A stretch of DNA of 64,000 nt from the NCBI GenBank assembly GCA_022822905.1, contig JAJDYE010000032.1, forward strand, positions 1-64,000. Reading direction: 5' to 3'. Positions 17,777 through 25,572 of the stretch are shown here, one piece after another (within the stretch, counting starts at the first letter, position 1; each line of letters opens with the position of its first letter). The notes beneath the pieces are model-generated. The model worked only from the letters and a program-made list of their open reading frames with translations, was not told the origin of the DNA and searched no databases. This DNA is from Acidimicrobiia bacterium (GTDB lineage Bacteria > Actinomycetota > Acidimicrobiia > Acidimicrobiales > Bin134). A program made the translations under genes and the position numbers.

Positions 17777-18763
17777 GTGAACGACAGTAGTGCAGCGACG
17801 GCTCGGAGGGGTGCGCCGCGGCCGCGGTTGTCGCCGCATTCGAGGTTGGTGATGGTTGAGCGGGTGGCCGCTGGCCAGTCGATGACGGCGGTGGCGGCCC
17901 AGATGGGCTGTTCGCGCCAGACGGTGGACAAGTGGGTGCGCCGGTACGAGGCCGAGGGGGCGGCGGGGTTGGCGGACCGCTCCAGCCGGCCCCGCTCGTG
18001 TCCGGCGAAGACCCCTGATCGGGTGGAGCAGAGGATCTGCCGGCTGCGGCGGTCCAAGCGGTTGGGCCCGCAGCGTTTGGCCGCCCGGGTGGGGGTGCCC
18101 GCCTCGACGGTGCACCGGGTGCTGTGCCGCGACGGCCTGAACCGGCTGGCGTGGATCGACCGGCCGACCGGCCAGCCGGTGCGCCGCTATGAGAAGGCCC
18201 ACCCCGGCGAGCTGGTGCACATCGACGTGAAGAAGGTCGCCAAGGTGCCCCCGGGCGGCGGGTGGCGGGTCCACGGCAGGGGCTCGGCGAAAGCCAGGCG
18301 CAACACCCGCCGCCGCCTCGGGTACACCTATCTGCACGTCGCCGTCGACGACCATTCCCGCCTGGCCTACATCGAAGCGCACGACAACGAACGCGCCGAC
18401 ACCGCCGCGGGGTTCTGGCGCAACGCCCGCGGCTGGTTCAACCGGCTCGGCGTCGGCGTCGACGCCGTCATGACCGACAACGGCCGCAACTTCACCTCCA
18501 AGGTGTTCGCCGACGCGCTCGGCGAGAACCGCACCGCCCACCGGCGCACCCGCCCCTACCGGCCCCGGACCAACGGCAAGGTCGAGCGGCTCAACCGCAC
18601 CCTCGCAGACGAGTTCCTCTACAACTACAAATTCAAATCAGAACCCGACCGACGCCGACGGCTCCAAACCTGGGTCCACCACTACAATCTCCACAGGCAC
18701 CACACCGCCATCAACGGCACACCAGCCAGCCGCGTCAACAACCTCTATGGACATTACACCTAG
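17777..18763 (+). CDS. IS481-family transposase
   Basis: A 328-residue DDE transposase. The N-terminal winged-helix/HTH domain (about residues 15-110) contains MTAVAAQMGCSRQTVDKWV. The integrase core has the catalytic triad D in HIDVKK, D in VMTDNGRNF and E in NGKVERLNRTL. GTG 17777 is preceded by ACGGAGG. The stop codon TAG (18761-18763) is not in the IS itself: it is made by the CTAG target duplication, so each CTAG insertion would supply its own stop. It is transcribed in the same direction as hsdS. Confidence 0.95.
   Translation: MNDSSAATARRGAPRPRLSPHSRLVMVERVAAGQSMTAVAAQMGCSRQTVDKWVRRYEAEGAAGLADRSSRPRSCPAKTPDRVEQRICRLRRSKRLGPQRLAARVGVPASTVHRVLCRDGLNRLAWIDRPTGQPVRRYEKAHPGELVHIDVKKVAKVPPGGGWRVHGRGSAKARRNTRRRLGYTYLHVAVDDHSRLAYIEAHDNERADTAAGFWRNARGWFNRLGVGVDAVMTDNGRNFTSKVFADALGENRTAHRRTRPYRPRTNGKVERLNRTLADEFLYNYKFKSEPDRRRRLQTWVHHYNLHRHHTAINGTPASRVNNLYGHYT
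18733..18759 (-). repeat. IS481-family right inverted repeat
   Basis: The reverse complement matches the left repeat at 23 of 27 positions. It overlaps the last nine codons of the transposase gene. Confidence 0.88.
18760..18763. repeat. right target-site duplication CTAG
   Basis: This is the second copy of the 4-bp target. It supplies the TAG stop codon of the transposase frame, after which hsdS coding sequence resumes at 18764. Confidence 0.85.
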
Positions 18764-19298
18764 TGATGGCCGAATCGAGGGTGAGATTCCTGTTGTTAGC
18801 TCTGGAGGTGTGTCTGGTTCCCATAACATCGCGATCTCTGACGGTCCGGGTGTGGTGACAGGACGGTACGGAACGGTTGGTGAGGTATTCTTCATCGATG
18901 AGCCGTATTGGCCACTAAACACCACTCTCTATGTAAAGGATTTCCGGGGGAATTATCCTCAATGGGTGTATTATCTTCTAGGCTCGATACCGCTTGACAT
19001 AGATGCCAAGAAATCAGCAGTAGGTGGAATCAACCGCAATATTATTGGATCATTGCGAGTGCCTCGGCCACCCCTGCATGTGCAACAGGCTATAGCGGAT
19101 GAGCTTGAGGAAGCCGAGGCGTTGACTAGGAAAGCGCAAAATAAACTGGAAGCCCAAATTCTCCTCTTTGGCGAGCGAAGAAGGACATTGGCTGCAGAAG
19201 TTACAATTGGAAAGATACCGGTACCGGTATCAAATCTTTGAGCCTACAATCTGAGCTGGACATCAAGTAATATCTTGCCTCAAGGTCTACACTGGCAG

Positions 19299-21260
19299 CT
19301 AGCTCTTCAAGAGTCTGTTGAGTGCCTTGAACGCTGATTCAAATCTGTCAAGCGCGTCGTCCGGAATCTGGAGTTTTCCCGTGTTCTCTGACAGATAGCG
19401 GGCTGGTCGATAGTGGTTGAAATTCAAGTCATTGGGAAGGGGAGCATTCTCAAAATGCTTTTCTAGACGGGATATGATCCGCTGGCTTATCTGTGGCAAG
19501 TCGCTGTCTTGGATATTTGTCCCGAACTCGGCGTTGACCAGATCTAGGTAAAAGCTAGCACCGAATAGATCCTCTATGTCTGCCTCGTCTGCCTCTGTGA
19601 AGCCAGCGAAGGCTAATACCTGACTCTTCTTCAACAATTTTTCCTTGTACAGATTCTCGATGCTCTGACGGTCTGCTACTTGGTAGTCGACAAGCACAGC
19701 TACATTCAAGCCGGACTGCGCTCCAATCAGGGCCACAAATGTGGGTACTTTACCTGAGCCACCGACTGGTGTGATGGTCCACTCCGAACTCAACCCTTCC
19801 CTGTCAGCACCGCGTAATATCTCGGAAACTGCCTGGATATAAAGTAGGTCGGATACCCCCTCCACAACGAGGGAGTTGGGTCCGACAAATAATGTTTGGT
19901 GGATCTCATATCCCAATGCTCCCTGCAGTGGGAACAGACTGTCGGGAGTGGCATTGAGCACCTCGGTTAGCACCTTAGTGCCTTCTTGCTCTGGGCTGAG
20001 CCGTTCTGATCCTTCTTCGATGCTGAGGTCTTGGACAATTCGGACTCGGTCGAACCGAGAAGGATTTACCATAAATGGGGAGTGGGTTGTGTACACCACT
20101 TGGTGATGGGGAACGAGCTCCTTGTCAAAGTATCGAAGCAAGTCCTCTTGGGCCCTAGCATGGAGAGATAGGCCCGGCTCGTCCAGAAGGAGTATGAGAT
20201 TTTCCCCCCTGCTGCGTAGTTGCGAATACCAGGCGAGGAAGGAAAAGAACCACACGAAGCCACGCGATCGGGATCCCATCGACGTGGTCACCATGTGTCT
20301 GGTGTCCTCCACCCTTCCCCAAATGTTCGTGCCAGAGGTCATCCCGGGCGGGTCTTCGGGTTGGGCTGCCCGCACATCGAACTTCATACGCAGGTGGCGG
20401 TTCTGCGACCAATGGTCCATGACTTGTCGAGTCAGGTTGTTTCCTGCCCCTTCCAGTCGCGCCACGAGTGACTGAGTGTTCCCAGGGTCCAGCATCTGGT
20501 TTAGGTCCAGCCCCGCCAGCTCAATTAGGCCGAGGAGGGGGTAGTCGGAATCCAAGAGGGTCCCTCCGTCTCTCCGGTCTCGGATAGCTGCGAGGTTGTC
20601 CTGGCCCGTCATCTGGTAGTACTCGTCGAAGTACAGGAACTTTGGCAGCCGCTCTTCCAAGATTTGGTCATACACGTAGAGGGCCATGCCCTGCTCTTGG
20701 ATTCCTTGCAGGATTGCCTGCAGACTGGCTTCCGGATCCCTCGACGTTCCTTCCTCGAAGTGAGTGAGCATTTCCTCCAAGCTTGTGGAGGTGCTCAGAG
20801 CCTCGGAGAGTGTGGACGGTAGGTCGGCCGACCCTACGAGGTGTTGAATGGCTTGTTCTAGGTCAATGCTAAGGGACTCCACAACGAGGTTGTTGTCGTA
20901 ACCCTTGCTCAGGACCAGTGTTGGGGAACCATCCATCAGCCACGATTTCCCAAAGGATTCCTCGACCTTTGCTACGTCCTCTTCGTCAAGCTGGAATGTT
21001 GCCCTCACCACCTCGGCGTGCTGTCGCCGACCCGCAGTGACATCGGACTCGTAGCCGGACACCTCGCTTCTGGGATAATCATCCGTCACGCTGTAATTGG
21101 TGCTGTCGGAGTTGATCGGATTCAGCCGATAGAGGGCTTTAAGCAGGGCAGTCTTCCCTGCCTCGTTCTTGCCTACCAGGCACGTGAGGTCGCCGACGTC
21201 GAAAGTCCCGGAATCTCGGACACTCTGAAAATTCTGCACCTGCACTTTGACCAGCTTCAT
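19299..21260 (-). CDS. OLD-family ATPase/TOPRIM protein (ATP-dependent endonuclease-like)
   Basis: A protein of 653 residues. The N-terminal AAA/SMC-like ATPase has Walker A GKNEAGKT at residues 30-37. Walker B LILLLDEPGLSLH and the H-loop TTHSPF lie further on. The C-terminal TOPRIM region starts with SLVVEGVSDLLYI (metal-binding Glu and Asp) followed by VAVLVDYQ. The second Asp of the usual DxD is Gln here, so nuclease activity is uncertain. OLD-family proteins act in phage defence, often with a UvrD-like partner, which is absent. It is convergent with hsdS and AT-richer than the flanking chromosome. Confidence 0.85.
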   Translation of the reverse strand: MKLVKVQVQNFQSVRDSGTFDVGDLTCLVGKNEAGKTALLKALYRLNPINSDSTNYSVTDDYPRSEVSGYESDVTAGRRQHAEVVRATFQLDEEDVAKVEESFGKSWLMDGSPTLVLSKGYDNNLVVESLSIDLEQAIQHLVGSADLPSTLSEALSTSTSLEEMLTHFEEGTSRDPEASLQAILQGIQEQGMALYVYDQILEERLPKFLYFDEYYQMTGQDNLAAIRDRRDGGTLLDSDYPLLGLIELAGLDLNQMLDPGNTQSLVARLEGAGNNLTRQVMDHWSQNRHLRMKFDVRAAQPEDPPGMTSGTNIWGRVEDTRHMVTTSMGSRSRGFVWFFSFLAWYSQLRSRGENLILLLDEPGLSLHARAQEDLLRYFDKELVPHHQVVYTTHSPFMVNPSRFDRVRIVQDLSIEEGSERLSPEQEGTKVLTEVLNATPDSLFPLQGALGYEIHQTLFVGPNSLVVEGVSDLLYIQAVSEILRGADREGLSSEWTITPVGGSGKVPTFVALIGAQSGLNVAVLVDYQVADRQSIENLYKEKLLKKSQVLAFAGFTEADEADIEDLFGASFYLDLVNAEFGTNIQDSDLPQISQRIISRLEKHFENAPLPNDLNFNHYRPARYLSENTGKLQIPDDALDRFESAFKALNRLLKS

Positions 21261-21537
21261 GTTTCCTCCATCTAGCGGGTCAGCCGCTTCAGCCTAGTAG
21301 CACCAGCTGGGAACCTGGCCGCTCCTCTAGGACCGGATGTCTGGGCATGCCCAGCTGCCAATGCTTGCATCGGGTACGCGGCTGACTTGAGAAGATTGAG
21401 AAGGTCGACGCTGGGCTTGAGGACCGGTCCAATCATTGAAGTGGTGCCGGAGTCATGCACAAGCCCCTGCTGAGAGGACGATCTGGGGTCTACGCCGCCG
21501 CGGGGCGTAGGTGCCGGGTCCGGATAGCGGCGGGCCG

Positions 21538-21939
21538 TCACCACGATGATCGCCTGCGCCTTCGGTAGTTGCGTTTGCGCCTTCGTCGCCGGTTTGAATT
21601 TCTGGCGAAGGCATCTGGCTCCTCGTCAAGTACCCAGAGAACGAGGAGGATTAGCAGAACCACCAACGCGACCAGGGAAATCACGACACCAGCGAAGGCC
21701 AGTACCCGCCACCAGCCGTCGGTGCGATCGAGTGCCCAGATGGAAAGCCAAGCTGACAGGGCGAGCAGTCCCAGCACGATGATCAGGTCTACCGGAGATG
21801 TGATGAACCCCCACCACCCGCGAAGCTTGACCTCGATTGCCAGCATCCCCGTCCCGGCACAGGCCAGCGAGAATCCGGCTACCGCTGGGATATCAACGGA
21901 CCGCCCCCACGGCCGCGGTGGTCTGATTATGTATGACAT
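21538..21939 (-). CDS. small membrane protein with basic C-terminus
   Basis: 133 residues. Three hydrophobic segments (about residues 17-37, 43-70 and 75-100) are followed by an acidic patch (LDEEPDAFA) and a strongly basic tail rich in Arg/Lys. No family was recognised. It lies 278 bp upstream of the OLD-type gene on the same strand, in the defence island. The 270 bp between them hold no convincing gene. The basic tail may touch nucleic acid or lipid head groups, which is speculation. Confidence 0.5.
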   Translation of the reverse strand: MSYIIRPPRPWGRSVDIPAVAGFSLACAGTGMLAIEVKLRGWWGFITSPVDLIIVLGLLALSAWLSIWALDRTDGWWRVLAFAGVVISLVALVVLLILLVLWVLDEEPDAFARNSNRRRRRKRNYRRRRRSSW

Positions 21940-22051
21940 ATGTGTAATTCTACGGGCCTCGATGACAAATTCTGACGGGGCAAGTGGAGGTCGGAACTAG
22001 GGTGTGACGGGGCTGCTTGGCTCCTGGGGCCGGATCCCCGCCATTACGACT

Positions 22052-22318
22052 ATGGATAGAACCTGCACTCCTGTCGAGGCGTTCCCCGTTGGCGAATATC
22101 TTCACGACGAACTGAGCGAGCGTGAGTGGACGGTGACTGAGTTCGCAGAGATCATCGGCCAGCCGACTCCGGTCGTGTCGGAGATTCTGGATGGGACAAA
22201 GGAGATCACCGACGAGACCGCAGCTGCCATCTCCCAGGCCTTCGGTACCACTCATGAGCTTTGGTTGAACCTCCAGACCGCACATCGCCTGCACCAGCGG
22301 CGCTCAACCGCGAGCTAA
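22052..22318 (+). CDS. HigA/XRE-family antitoxin-like regulator, no toxin partner
   Basis: An 88-residue helix-turn-helix protein. FPVGEYLHDELSEREWTVTE is followed by the HTH (FAEIIGQPTPVVSEILDGT) and the family tail ITDETAAAISQAFGTTHELW. HigA antitoxins repress their operon and neutralise HigB ribonuclease. No HigB frame lies immediately up- or downstream. ATG 22052 is chosen because family members begin here. A GTG at 22004 would add 16 unrelated residues. It may form a unit with the small gene 18 bp downstream. Confidence 0.8.
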   Translation: MDRTCTPVEAFPVGEYLHDELSEREWTVTEFAEIIGQPTPVVSEILDGTKEITDETAAAISQAFGTTHELWLNLQTAHRLHQRRSTAS

Positions 22319-22336
22319 TCCAATAGGGCTTACCAA

Positions 22337-22513
22337 ATGACCGTTTTACCCCGAATTCGCAACGGCGACGGCAACGCCGAGCAGCCTGTGACGCTTGCTG
22401 AGCTTGATGCCAGCGTAGGCAGCGGTCCCGAGGTGCCTGAGGACGAGGTTGCCGTGCGGTACTACAGTGACGAAGCACTCTTAGCGACGATCCGGCTGCG
22501 CCGAAGTGGGTGA
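22337..22513 (+). CDS. 58-residue hypothetical protein after HigA
   Basis: A short frame begins MTVLPRIRNGDGN and ends TIRLRRSG. It has an acidic middle (VPEDEVAVRYYSDEALL) and starts 18 bp after the HigA-like stop. No family was recognised. The spacing suggests co-transcription. It could be an accessory element of the toxin-antitoxin locus, but toxin-like motifs are absent. Confidence 0.4.
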   Translation: MTVLPRIRNGDGNAEQPVTLAELDASVGSGPEVPEDEVAVRYYSDEALLATIRLRRSG

Positions 22514-22882
22514 ACCTCTAGCCCGCTCGCTTAGTGGGCGGCGACCGGTGGGCTAGGGGTGTCATTCAAGCTCGTCTCGGAAGGGGCTTTGTTCGACTCG
22601 AAATCGGTGGCAGCCATGAGCCGATCAGAACGCGCGGCCTGATCATCAACCCTCAAACTGACCACGTTTTCCGAGTGTTGCACAGCGGTCGTACTGCCTC
22701 CCCGGTAAGAGGACGTGGCGTCTGCATCCCTGACCCAGCTTCCTACGTCAGTCGCGCACCTAGATGCGTGCATAATTCAGGTTGCTGGCACGGGCAGGGA
22801 AAGCTCAGCCACGGTCGGATTTGCGACTTCAGAAATCCGACGGTGAGGAGGGAATGGTCAATACCCAAGGTACCCTTGACCA
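22514..22882. other. gene-free stretch in the defence island
   Basis: 369 bp hold only short frames on both strands without coding character or recognisable similarity. They separate the HigA unit from the Cys/His-rich gene pair and probably hold that pair's promoter. No repeat or hairpin stood out. Confidence 0.5.
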
Positions 22883-23374
22883 GTGGAATTGCCAGCACTA
22901 CGTCGTGTGGAGGAATTGGGTGCATGGGATCCGACATGGCCGGATGCTGATGTAATCGTCCTTCCCGGTTTCCCAGGGAGGAAGCAGCCGGCCGACGAAC
23001 GGGTGCAGAATCCGTACCCGGACACGACATTGGACATGGTGAAGATCCTCCGCTCCAATGACCGCACCGTTGAACACGCCATCGAACGCAGCGAACGACA
23101 AGAGATTTCGCTCAATGCGGCGGAGTGCTGGGTGCCAATTCTTGTGTTCGCAAATGACTTGGGAGCAGAGACTTGCGTCAATCTGCTCGTAAACGCGATC
23201 CGCCAGATTGTTGGAGCGTTGCAACTACAGCGGACGAGGCTACATGTGCGGTTCGGGCGTCAGCGGCCAGACGGCACGGTCGAGTTTTTCGAGGGTCATG
23301 GTGACGGTGACAAAGTCCTTGAAGCGATCCGCCTCTATGGCGAGGGTCAAGCCGGGGGAGAGAATCGGCTGTGA
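22883..23374 (+). CDS. unknown protein, first gene of a coupled pair
   Basis: A 163-residue soluble protein from GTG 22883, directly after an in-frame stop. Features are a helical central part (VEHAIERSERQEISLNAAE), a hydrophobic helix (WVPILVFANDLGAETCVNLL) and a beta-like C-terminus (LHVRFGRQRPDGTVEFFEG). No family was recognised. The stop overlaps the start of the next gene by 4 nt (GTGA), so the two products are probably made together and may interact. The location in the defence island suggests, but does not prove, a defence or stress role. Confidence 0.6.
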   Translation: MELPALRRVEELGAWDPTWPDADVIVLPGFPGRKQPADERVQNPYPDTTLDMVKILRSNDRTVEHAIERSERQEISLNAAECWVPILVFANDLGAETCVNLLVNAIRQIVGALQLQRTRLHVRFGRQRPDGTVEFFEGHGDGDKVLEAIRLYGEGQAGGENRL

Positions 23375-24069
23375 CCGTTGTTCGCACCGCACGCGACACC
23401 ACTGCGCACATCTCGGGCGTCGCCGCCTTGTACGGCTCAGGGGCCTTTCGCACCGCGCACTACATAGACGTGCAAAGGGGGCAACAAAAGTTGCAAGAAG
23501 GGTCACGAATGGTCCAGAAGGCAATCGAACTACTTGATGCTGTGCATTTGCCAGGAGAGCCCGAGCGGCGGGCACGCAAGGGTCTGGGCATCCTGCGGTC
23601 TGCTGTTGACTGGCTTGAGGACTCCGACCAATTCGACCATGCACACAAGGTCCTCGACGATGCTGGCCGCCGAGTGAGAACCACATTCGGGTGCAACCTA
23701 AAGTTCGAGCCAGATGAGGGCTACAGCCAGACATGCCCGGTTGCCCTAGCTCACACCAGGGTGGGATGCAGCACCGGCTTCATTATTGAAGAATCGGCGT
23801 GCTCGATCTGTGGGGAGGACCCCGAAGACTGCGATCACATATCCGGACAGCTCTATGGGGACGAAGTTTGCGGACGCTTGATTACAAGGGCAGATCTGAT
23901 GGAGGTCTCCCTCGTGAGCCGGCCAAGACAGCCAGACGCCCGCATCCAATCAGTGTCAATAACCCGTGATGAACTCGAAAGCGAACTTGGCCCGGAATTT
24001 ACGTTCGGGATGCCCGTGTCGTGCGACAAATGCCTTCGGGAGTGCAACGGCATGGTCGAAATGCTGTAA
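23371..24069 (+). CDS. unknown Cys/His-rich (zinc-binding-like) protein
   Basis: A 232-residue protein translationally coupled to the preceding gene. The N-terminal half is helical. The C-terminal half has several likely metal sites: CPVALAHTRVGC, then CSICGEDPEDCDH, and near the end CDKCLREC. Between them runs a segment (LMEVSLVSRPRQPDARI) that resembles the conserved end of phage prohead-protease-like domains. I do not recognise a named family. The pattern fits a zinc-stabilised sensor or phage-derived domain. The function is unknown. Confidence 0.65.
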   Translation: MTVVRTARDTTAHISGVAALYGSGAFRTAHYIDVQRGQQKLQEGSRMVQKAIELLDAVHLPGEPERRARKGLGILRSAVDWLEDSDQFDHAHKVLDDAGRRVRTTFGCNLKFEPDEGYSQTCPVALAHTRVGCSTGFIIEESACSICGEDPEDCDHISGQLYGDEVCGRLITRADLMEVSLVSRPRQPDARIQSVSITRDELESELGPEFTFGMPVSCDKCLRECNGMVEML

Positions 24070-24165
24070 TCCTGCCTGGCCCATTGGTATTTGACTGCAA
24101 AGAATTCTTGGGGAGTTGTATGCCTGACTAGTCAAATACAAATCGGCTAAGAGAAAGGAGACACA

Positions 24166-25089
24166 ATGGATTCTAATGAAAGCGGCTTAGCTGAAATTAT
24201 GTTCCACGCGAGTGAAAAAATGAAGCACGGACTCGCGATGATTAGAAGCGGATTCGACCATGCTGGGAACAAGGGAGACGAGGTGGAGGCAGTGGTGAAG
24301 GAGTTCCTCAAGGAGTACTTGCCTGAGAGTCTAGGCATCGGCACAGGAGAGATCATCGACTCGAAGGGAGACCGATCTAAGCAGTGCGATGTCGTCATCT
24401 ACAACCCGCTGATGGCACCCCCGATGTTCCGAATCGGCGAGAACGGAGTCTTTCCAGCGGAAAGCGTGCTTGCGGTGATCGAAGTGAAGACGAAACTACG
24501 CGAGTCGGATGTCTCTAGCATTGTGAAGGCAGCGAAGGCGGTGAAGGAACTGGACAGGTCTGGGGTTTCTACACTGTGGAGCGACCGCCCTCAATTGGTC
24601 GTGTCTACCAGCGGCGGCGGCGCGCACAACTTCCCAGGAGTGGAGTTTCATAGGTATGGGAAGAAATATTACTACCCCCCGATCCTGTATTTCGTCTTCT
24701 CATTTGACAGGGCATCTTTAAAGACGATAGGGCAGAGTTTAGAAAATGTGCAGCGTGGTCAACCTATCGACAAGCGAGTTGATTCCGTATATTGCTTGGA
24801 TGGAGATGCATTGGTCTGGGTAGATCAGAACCTCAATAACCTTACAGCCTTTCCAGATACATCCTTGGAGTGGGCGCTGGTCCCCACAGAGCACGTTCTG
24901 CTCTTGTTCTATTTGCTGACCTACGGCCTCCTAATGCAGAGCACAGGTCTGCCGCGATTTCATGTCGAGAAATATATGTCTGTCGTCAAGGCCGACAAAC
25001 CCATCGTGTATAACTTTCCCGAGTGCAGCACCCCAGAAGAGAATTGGCGTGTTCGCCAGCAGAGCGTCGACAACGAGGAGACTCCCTGA
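24166..25089 (+). CDS. DUF6602 protein, PD-(D/E)xK nuclease-like
   Basis: A 307-residue protein with a strong ribosome site (AAGGAG) before ATG 24166. The N-terminal 150 residues contain GIGTGEIIDSKGDRSKQ, CDVVIYN and VIEVKTKL. This gives the D...ExK order of restriction-like nuclease folds and matches DUF6602 as I know it. The C-terminus is mixed alpha/beta with no recognised motif. It stands alone on the plus strand between the Cys/His-rich pair and the VapBC45-like pair, and is AT-rich. It may be a single-gene nuclease-type defence protein. No partner is evident. Confidence 0.75.
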   Translation: MDSNESGLAEIMFHASEKMKHGLAMIRSGFDHAGNKGDEVEAVVKEFLKEYLPESLGIGTGEIIDSKGDRSKQCDVVIYNPLMAPPMFRIGENGVFPAESVLAVIEVKTKLRESDVSSIVKAAKAVKELDRSGVSTLWSDRPQLVVSTSGGGAHNFPGVEFHRYGKKYYYPPILYFVFSFDRASLKTIGQSLENVQRGQPIDKRVDSVYCLDGDALVWVDQNLNNLTAFPDTSLEWALVPTEHVLLLFYLLTYGLLMQSTGLPRFHVEKYMSVVKADKPIVYNFPECSTPEENWRVRQQSVDNEETP

Positions 25090-25172
25090 TCGGCGAGTTA
25101 GTGGATGGCCGCTGAAACCCTGTCTAGAGCCGAACTCAGTGGAGCTTCCCAAGACCACGCACTAGAGCCTGG

Positions 25173-25571
25173 CTAGCGGTATCGCATTATCTCGTTTGAC
25201 CTGATTCTGTAGATGAACGGGGGGCTGGTATCCGAGTCGAGCCTAATGATGTCGTCCTTGAACTTGTCGAGCAGTTCATACTGCTCTTGTTTCGTGAGGC
25301 TTCTTCTCACCGTTATGATGAACGCCCTGATCCCCGAGCTCAGTAATTTGTTTATCTCTGCGGTTCTGGCTGTGATCTTCTTATCTCGTGTTATGTAGAT
25401 CAAGTCTTTGCCGTTCTCGCCGATGATGTCGAAAATATCGACATCATCCATTTCGACGGTGACTTCGGGTAAGTTCGGATGAGAGGGATACACTATCGAA
25501 CTGAAGACATTGTTTTGAGCGCACAGTCTGCCAGCCCCAATGACGTTCTCGTCAAAGAATACTGTTCGCAC
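25173..25571 (-). CDS. PIN-like toxin (VapC45/DUF5615-like)
   Basis: A 132-residue protein. It begins RTVFFDENVIG with an early acidic pair, followed by DLIYITRDKKI, both typical of PIN-like/Mut7-C ribonuclease toxins. It starts at GTG 25571, one base after the antitoxin stop, so the two are coupled. Base composition is distinctly AT-richer than the flanks. Such toxins cleave RNA when unneutralised. The family is assigned from these motifs and from the partner gene. Confidence 0.78.
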   Translation of the reverse strand: MRTVFFDENVIGAGRLCAQNNVFSSIVYPSHPNLPEVTVEMDDVDIFDIIGENGKDLIYITRDKKITARTAEINKLLSSGIRAFIITVRRSLTKQEQYELLDKFKDDIIRLDSDTSPPFIYRIRSNEIMRYR

Positions 25572-25572
25572 T

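Larger units (their letters stand above)
17673..18759 (+). mobile_element. IS481-family insertion sequence, 1087 bp, inside hsdS
   Basis: The element is bounded by imperfect 27-bp inverted repeats (23 of 27 matches) beginning GTGTAATG, and flanked by CTAG duplications. It contains one transposase gene with full DDE motifs. The boundaries are supported independently because excising the element plus one CTAG rejoins hsdS codons into a family-consistent sequence. The terminal repeats and transposase are intact, so it is probably recent and may be active. Confidence 0.92.
16981..19241 (+). pseudogene. hsdS: type I specificity subunit HsdS, nonsense codon plus IS insertion
   Basis: One frame encodes the first target-recognition domain and the conserved central helix (LPPLSEQRAIASYLDTE), from 16981 to 17672. 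It holds an in-frame TAA at 17176-17178, between GYQ and VRPGDL, where family members read straight through. It is interrupted at 17673 by an IS481-family element. The second recognition domain resumes at 18764 (SDGRIEGEIPVVSSGG, then GRYGTVGEVFF). Deleting 17673-18763 restores DLPSDG in frame, so the IS insertion is a simple event. The nonsense codon is independent damage. HsdS selects DNA targets for HsdM and HsdR, so the system is probably inactive. Confidence 0.92.

Noticed and set aside
17671..18761. IS ends placed two bases further out (AGGTGTAATG as the repeat start)
   Set aside because: The longer repeat also matches, but only because CTAG is palindromic. Taking CTAG as target duplication agrees with IS481 behaviour and restores hsdS.
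21272..21544. 90-codon minus-strand frame upstream of the OLD-type gene
   Set aside because: No ribosome site, no similarity and a Pro/Gly/Arg-rich composition typical of chance frames.
22534..22950. 138-codon plus-strand frame before the Cys/His-rich pair
   Set aside because: Irregular composition, no similarity, and it overlaps the better-supported gene at 22883.
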